Shown here: positions 4,879 through 6,852 of the stretch, in pieces
How the letters are laid out: each line of letters begins with the position of its first letter
How positions within the stretch are numbered: the first letter of the stretch is position 1
DNA from: Candidatus Njordarchaeota archaeon
Lineage (GTDB): Archaea > Asgardarchaeota > Njordarchaeia > Njordarchaeales > JAHKLH01
Length of the DNA stretch: 6,852 nucleotides
Direction of reading: 5' to 3'
Assembly: GCA_029856635.1 (NCBI GenBank)
Contig: JAHKLH010000088.1
Span: 1-6,852 of the forward strand
The notes under the pieces: model-generated
Database searches by the model: none
Told to the model about the DNA's origin: nothing
The model's input: the letters and a program-made list of their open reading frames with translations, nothing else
Translations under genes and position numbers: made by a program

Positions 4879-6180
4879 ATGGAGAGAAAAGAAATGGTTA
4901 CGGAATTTGCAAAGATGACAATAAAAAGATTATTAAGAGGAGAAAAAATAACAAAGGATGGCTTACGTGCAGTACTTAAAACAGCAATTGAGGAGAAATT
5001 ACCAGTAGAGCATCTAACAGCATTTATTGTTGCACTAAACTACCGGCATTTGAACATTGAAGAAATAGTGGATCTAACAGAAGCAATGGTTGAAACTGGA
5101 AACACATATGATTTCGGGCCGTTAACAGTTGATAAGCACAGCATTGGTGGTGTTCCCGGAAACAAGGTATCATTACTTATAGTACCAATAGTTGCGGCAA
5201 GCGGCTTAAAAATACCAAAAACAAGTAGTAGATCTATTACCACAGTCGGCACAGCTGAAAGAATGGAAGTTTTATGTCCTGTTGACCTTGAATTCGAGGA
5301 AGTTATTGAAGTAGTAAACAAAACAAATGGTTGCCTAATTTGGCCAAGCGGAAAAGCAAAAATTGCGCCAGCGGATGAAATATTCATTGAAATTGAACAC
5401 AAATTAGAAATAAACCCTATTCCACTAATGATTGCATCGATCTTAGCCAAAAAACATGCGCTTGGAGTCAAATATATGGTTCTTGATTTGCCAGTATTCA
5501 CGCACAAGGCACGCAGATTTTCTGATGCGCAAAGATTAGCAAATCTCTTTATAAACGTATGTAACAAATTAGGAATTCGCCTCGAGGTAGCAATTACATA
5601 CGGAGGACAGCCAGTAGGACATGCCATTGGACCAGTTCTTGAAGCAAAAGAAGCATTACGAGTATTAGAAGGAGCTGACTCACCAAAAAGTTTAATTGAG
5701 AAGTCCGTAGAATTGGCGGGAGTTCTATTCGAAATAACAGGAAAAGCTTCCTATGGTCAGGGGAGAGAAATAGCACTAGAAATACTCAAATCTGGGAAGG
5801 CACTTAAGAAGATGAAAGAAATCATAGAAGCACAAGGAGGAAACCCCAGAGTAAACTCAGAGGATTTGCCAGAAGCAAAGTATAAGGTAGATCTCGTATC
5901 TGATGCAGATGGTTATGTTGTCCGAGTTAATAATGAAGCACTGATGGAAGTCGCGAGAGCAGCAGGAGTTCCACAAGACTATGAAGCAGGACTTATAATA
6001 CACAAGAAAGTAGGCAAATACGTAAGAAAGGGAGAACCTCTTCTCACAATATATTCAAACAACGAAGCAAGACTAGATCGAGCATTATCGCGCGCCCGTG
6101 AATTACGTCCAATAATAGTAGAAGGAATGGTAATCAGTCGTATTTCGGGAATTCGCGAACAAAAAGAAATGTCAGAGTAA
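4879..6180 (+). CDS. deoA: AMP phosphorylase / thymidine phosphorylase family enzyme, short form
   Basis: The 433-residue product belongs to the nucleoside phosphorylase-II fold. Archaeal AMP phosphorylase splits AMP (also CMP, UMP) with phosphate to base and ribose-1,5-bisphosphate, feeding type III Rubisco. Seen: the helical alpha domain (about 1-75), phosphate loop KHSIGGVPGNK (86-96), TSSRSITTVGTAE (115-127), IASILAKK (185-192) with the Ser and Lys used for base binding, YGGQPVGHAIGP (241-252), and a C-terminal alpha/beta domain with DADGYVVRV (342-350) and KVGKYVRKGEP (377-387). The SIGGVPGNK and TVGTAE forms follow the archaeal AMP-phosphorylase branch, not bacterial HSTGGVGDK/GHTGGT. 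However, the roughly 85-residue N-terminal domain of Thermococcus AMP phosphorylase (about 503 residues) is absent. A longer frame from ATG 4825 adds only 18 unrelated residues and would start before the inferred transcription start. A nucleoside rather than nucleotide substrate remains possible. It appears monocistronic. Confidence 0.85.
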   Translation: MERKEMVTEFAKMTIKRLLRGEKITKDGLRAVLKTAIEEKLPVEHLTAFIVALNYRHLNIEEIVDLTEAMVETGNTYDFGPLTVDKHSIGGVPGNKVSLLIVPIVAASGLKIPKTSSRSITTVGTAERMEVLCPVDLEFEEVIEVVNKTNGCLIWPSGKAKIAPADEIFIEIEHKLEINPIPLMIASILAKKHALGVKYMVLDLPVFTHKARRFSDAQRLANLFINVCNKLGIRLEVAITYGGQPVGHAIGPVLEAKEALRVLEGADSPKSLIEKSVELAGVLFEITGKASYGQGREIALEILKSGKALKKMKEIIEAQGGNPRVNSEDLPEAKYKVDLVSDADGYVVRVNNEALMEVARAAGVPQDYEAGLIIHKKVGKYVRKGEPLLTIYSNNEARLDRALSRARELRPIIVEGMVISRISGIREQKEMSE

Positions 6181-6210
6181 AATAGCCGAATAGTATGACC
6201 GTTTGATGAT

Positions 6211-6226
6211 TTGTTTTTATTCATTT
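6211..6226 (+). terminator. T-rich terminator after the AMP-phosphorylase-like gene
   Basis: A T-rich tract, TTGTTTTTATTCATTTT, lies about 30 nt after the stop codon. It is the first oligo-T stretch downstream and the likely end of the transcript. Confidence 0.5.
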
Positions 6227-6312
6227 TCAGAGTGGTGTTTGCTGGAGCAATGTGTATACGGTTAATCTCGTGCACGGTTAGTTATCTAGTATTTTTGTGA
6301 TTAAGGATAGTC

Positions 6313-6327
6313 TGAAAAGTCTTTTCA
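6313..6327. repeat. Perfect 7-bp inverted repeat between convergent genes
   Basis: TGAAAAG-T-CTTTTCA is a near-continuous palindrome with a single central base. With a one-base centre it cannot fold as a full hairpin, so it is either chance, a binding site for a dimeric protein, or part of the terminator region. The rest of the 189-bp gap 6181-6369 holds the T-rich terminators and no gene. Confidence 0.4.
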
Positions 6328-6341
6328 TTTTGAGAATCAGC

Positions 6342-6360
6342 AAAAACTAAAAAATAAAAG
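6342..6360 (-). terminator. T-rich terminator after hutU
   Basis: On the minus strand this reads as CTTTTATTTTTTAGTTTTT, beginning 9 nt after the stop codon of the urocanate hydratase gene. It has the oligo-T character of archaeal intrinsic terminators. Confidence 0.6.
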
Positions 6361-6369
6361 TTGATTCAT

Positions 6370-6852
6370 TTATTTGATACGCTTGCGATGAGGCCAAGTA
6401 TCCTTAATCATTGGAATCCAAATCTTGTCTTTCTTAGCGAGCTCGATAGCTTTATCGTAACCAGCATCAGCATGACGAACAACAGACATGCGAGGATCGT
6501 TCGTAAGAACACGAAGAACTTTTTCCTTTGCCAAATCAGTACCATCAGCAACCAAACCAAATCCAGAATGAATTGAAAGGCCTATTCCCACGCCTCCTCC
6601 GTGGCCAATTGCTACCCAAGTTGCTCCAGAACAAGCCAGGAGAAGCGCAGCTAGAAGAGGCCAATCAGCAATAGCATCTGAGCCATCTTTCATTCCTTCT
6701 GTTTCTCGGGTAGGAGATGCCACAGAACCTCCAGATAAGTGATCTCTACCGAACCAAATTGGTCCTGACAATTCACCACGGCGAACCATTTCATTAACAA
6801 TTTTTCCTAATCGTGCTTGGTCACGGTAACTCATCCAGCAGACTCTAGCTGG
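6370..6852 (-). CDS. hutU: Urocanate hydratase (urocanase), C-terminal part, cut by window edge
   Basis: The frame is open to the last base, so the ATG at 6834 is internal: the upstream codons give PARVCW, matching the family's PARICW-type motif. The 160 residues seen are roughly the last third of an enzyme usually about 550 long. Conserved blocks follow in order: GRDHLSGGSVASPTRETE, MKDGSDAIADWPLLAALL, SGATWVAIGHGGGVGIG (NAD-binding region of the family), DGTD, LTNDPRMSVVRHADAGYD. Urocanase adds water to urocanate using tightly bound NAD+ as an electrophile, giving 4-imidazolone-5-propionate, the second step of histidine breakdown. The Cys in PARVC may be the active-site-region cysteine described in Pseudomonas urocanase, but I cannot number it without the N-terminus. 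Partner genes (hutH, hutI, formiminotransferase) would lie upstream, beyond the window. The gene is uncommon in Archaea, so gain from Bacteria is possible; base use here is not visibly different from neighbours. Confidence 0.95.
   Translation of the reverse strand, partial: PARVCWMSYRDQARLGKIVNEMVRRGELSGPIWFGRDHLSGGSVASPTRETEGMKDGSDAIADWPLLAALLLACSGATWVAIGHGGGVGIGLSIHSGFGLVADGTDLAKEKVLRVLTNDPRMSVVRHADAGYDKAIELAKKDKIWIPMIKDTWPHRKRIK

Noticed and set aside
5040..5627. 195-codon open frame antisense to the AMP-phosphorylase-like gene.
   Set aside because: It is a shadow of a strongly conserved gene and shows no protein-like motifs of its own.
6331..6342. The 12-mer TGAGAATCAGCA, also found at 2057-2068 over the D box of the left sRNA.
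   Set aside because: No C, C' or D' boxes accompany it at 6331, so it is probably a chance match in AT-rich DNA next to a terminator.

Overview
The window is AT-rich and archaeal. The evidence is two canonical C/D box sRNAs (12-nt guide spacers, 3-nt D'-C' linkers), TATA-type promoters with oligo-T ends, GGTGA-type ribosome binding sites, and an AMP-phosphorylase-like enzyme and a SerK-like kinase of archaeal type. The gene mix would suit the Thermoproteota/Bathyarchaeia side of the tree, but I cannot place it from sequence alone. No transposon, CRISPR array, tRNA or rRNA gene was found.

Layout, left to right. (1) The 3' part of a UPF0173 metallo-beta-lactamase-fold hydrolase (+), ending in a T-rich terminator. 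(2) A two-gene + strand unit: a ParB/Srx-fold protein resembling the free L-serine kinase SerK, then a 205-residue protein of unknown function with an ACT-like N-terminus and a winged-helix-like C-terminus. Both have the same start context, GTGA-NN-ATA-ATG. (3) A convergent gap with a C/D box sRNA on the minus strand; its TATA box appears to overlap the stop codon of the next gene. (4) A class V (alanine/serine-glyoxylate type) aminotransferase (-). (5) An uncharacterised 343-residue protein (-) that may join a longin/roadblock-like N-terminus to helical or winged-helix segments. (6) A 375-bp gap with a second C/D box sRNA (+), flanked by its own TATA box and T5 tail, followed by the promoter of the next gene. 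(7) A complete short-form AMP phosphorylase/thymidine phosphorylase family enzyme (+). (8) A convergent gap with T-rich terminators in both directions. (9) The C-terminal 160 residues of urocanate hydratase HutU (-), cut by the window edge.

Functionally, the protein genes are small-molecule metabolism: serine phosphorylation and transamination, nucleotide phosphorolysis and histidine breakdown. The SerK-like kinase and the aminotransferase could both draw on serine, but they are convergent and not one operon.

The most interesting content is the sRNA pair. Read with the N+5 rule, the two near-identical guides of the right-hand sRNA match anticodon loops of tRNA-Val(UAC) and tRNA-Val(CAC) and place 2'-O-methylation on wobble nucleotide 34 in both. 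One guide of the left-hand sRNA fits position 34 of a tRNA-Ser(CGA) in the same register. The tRNA genes are not in the window, so these target assignments are predictions.
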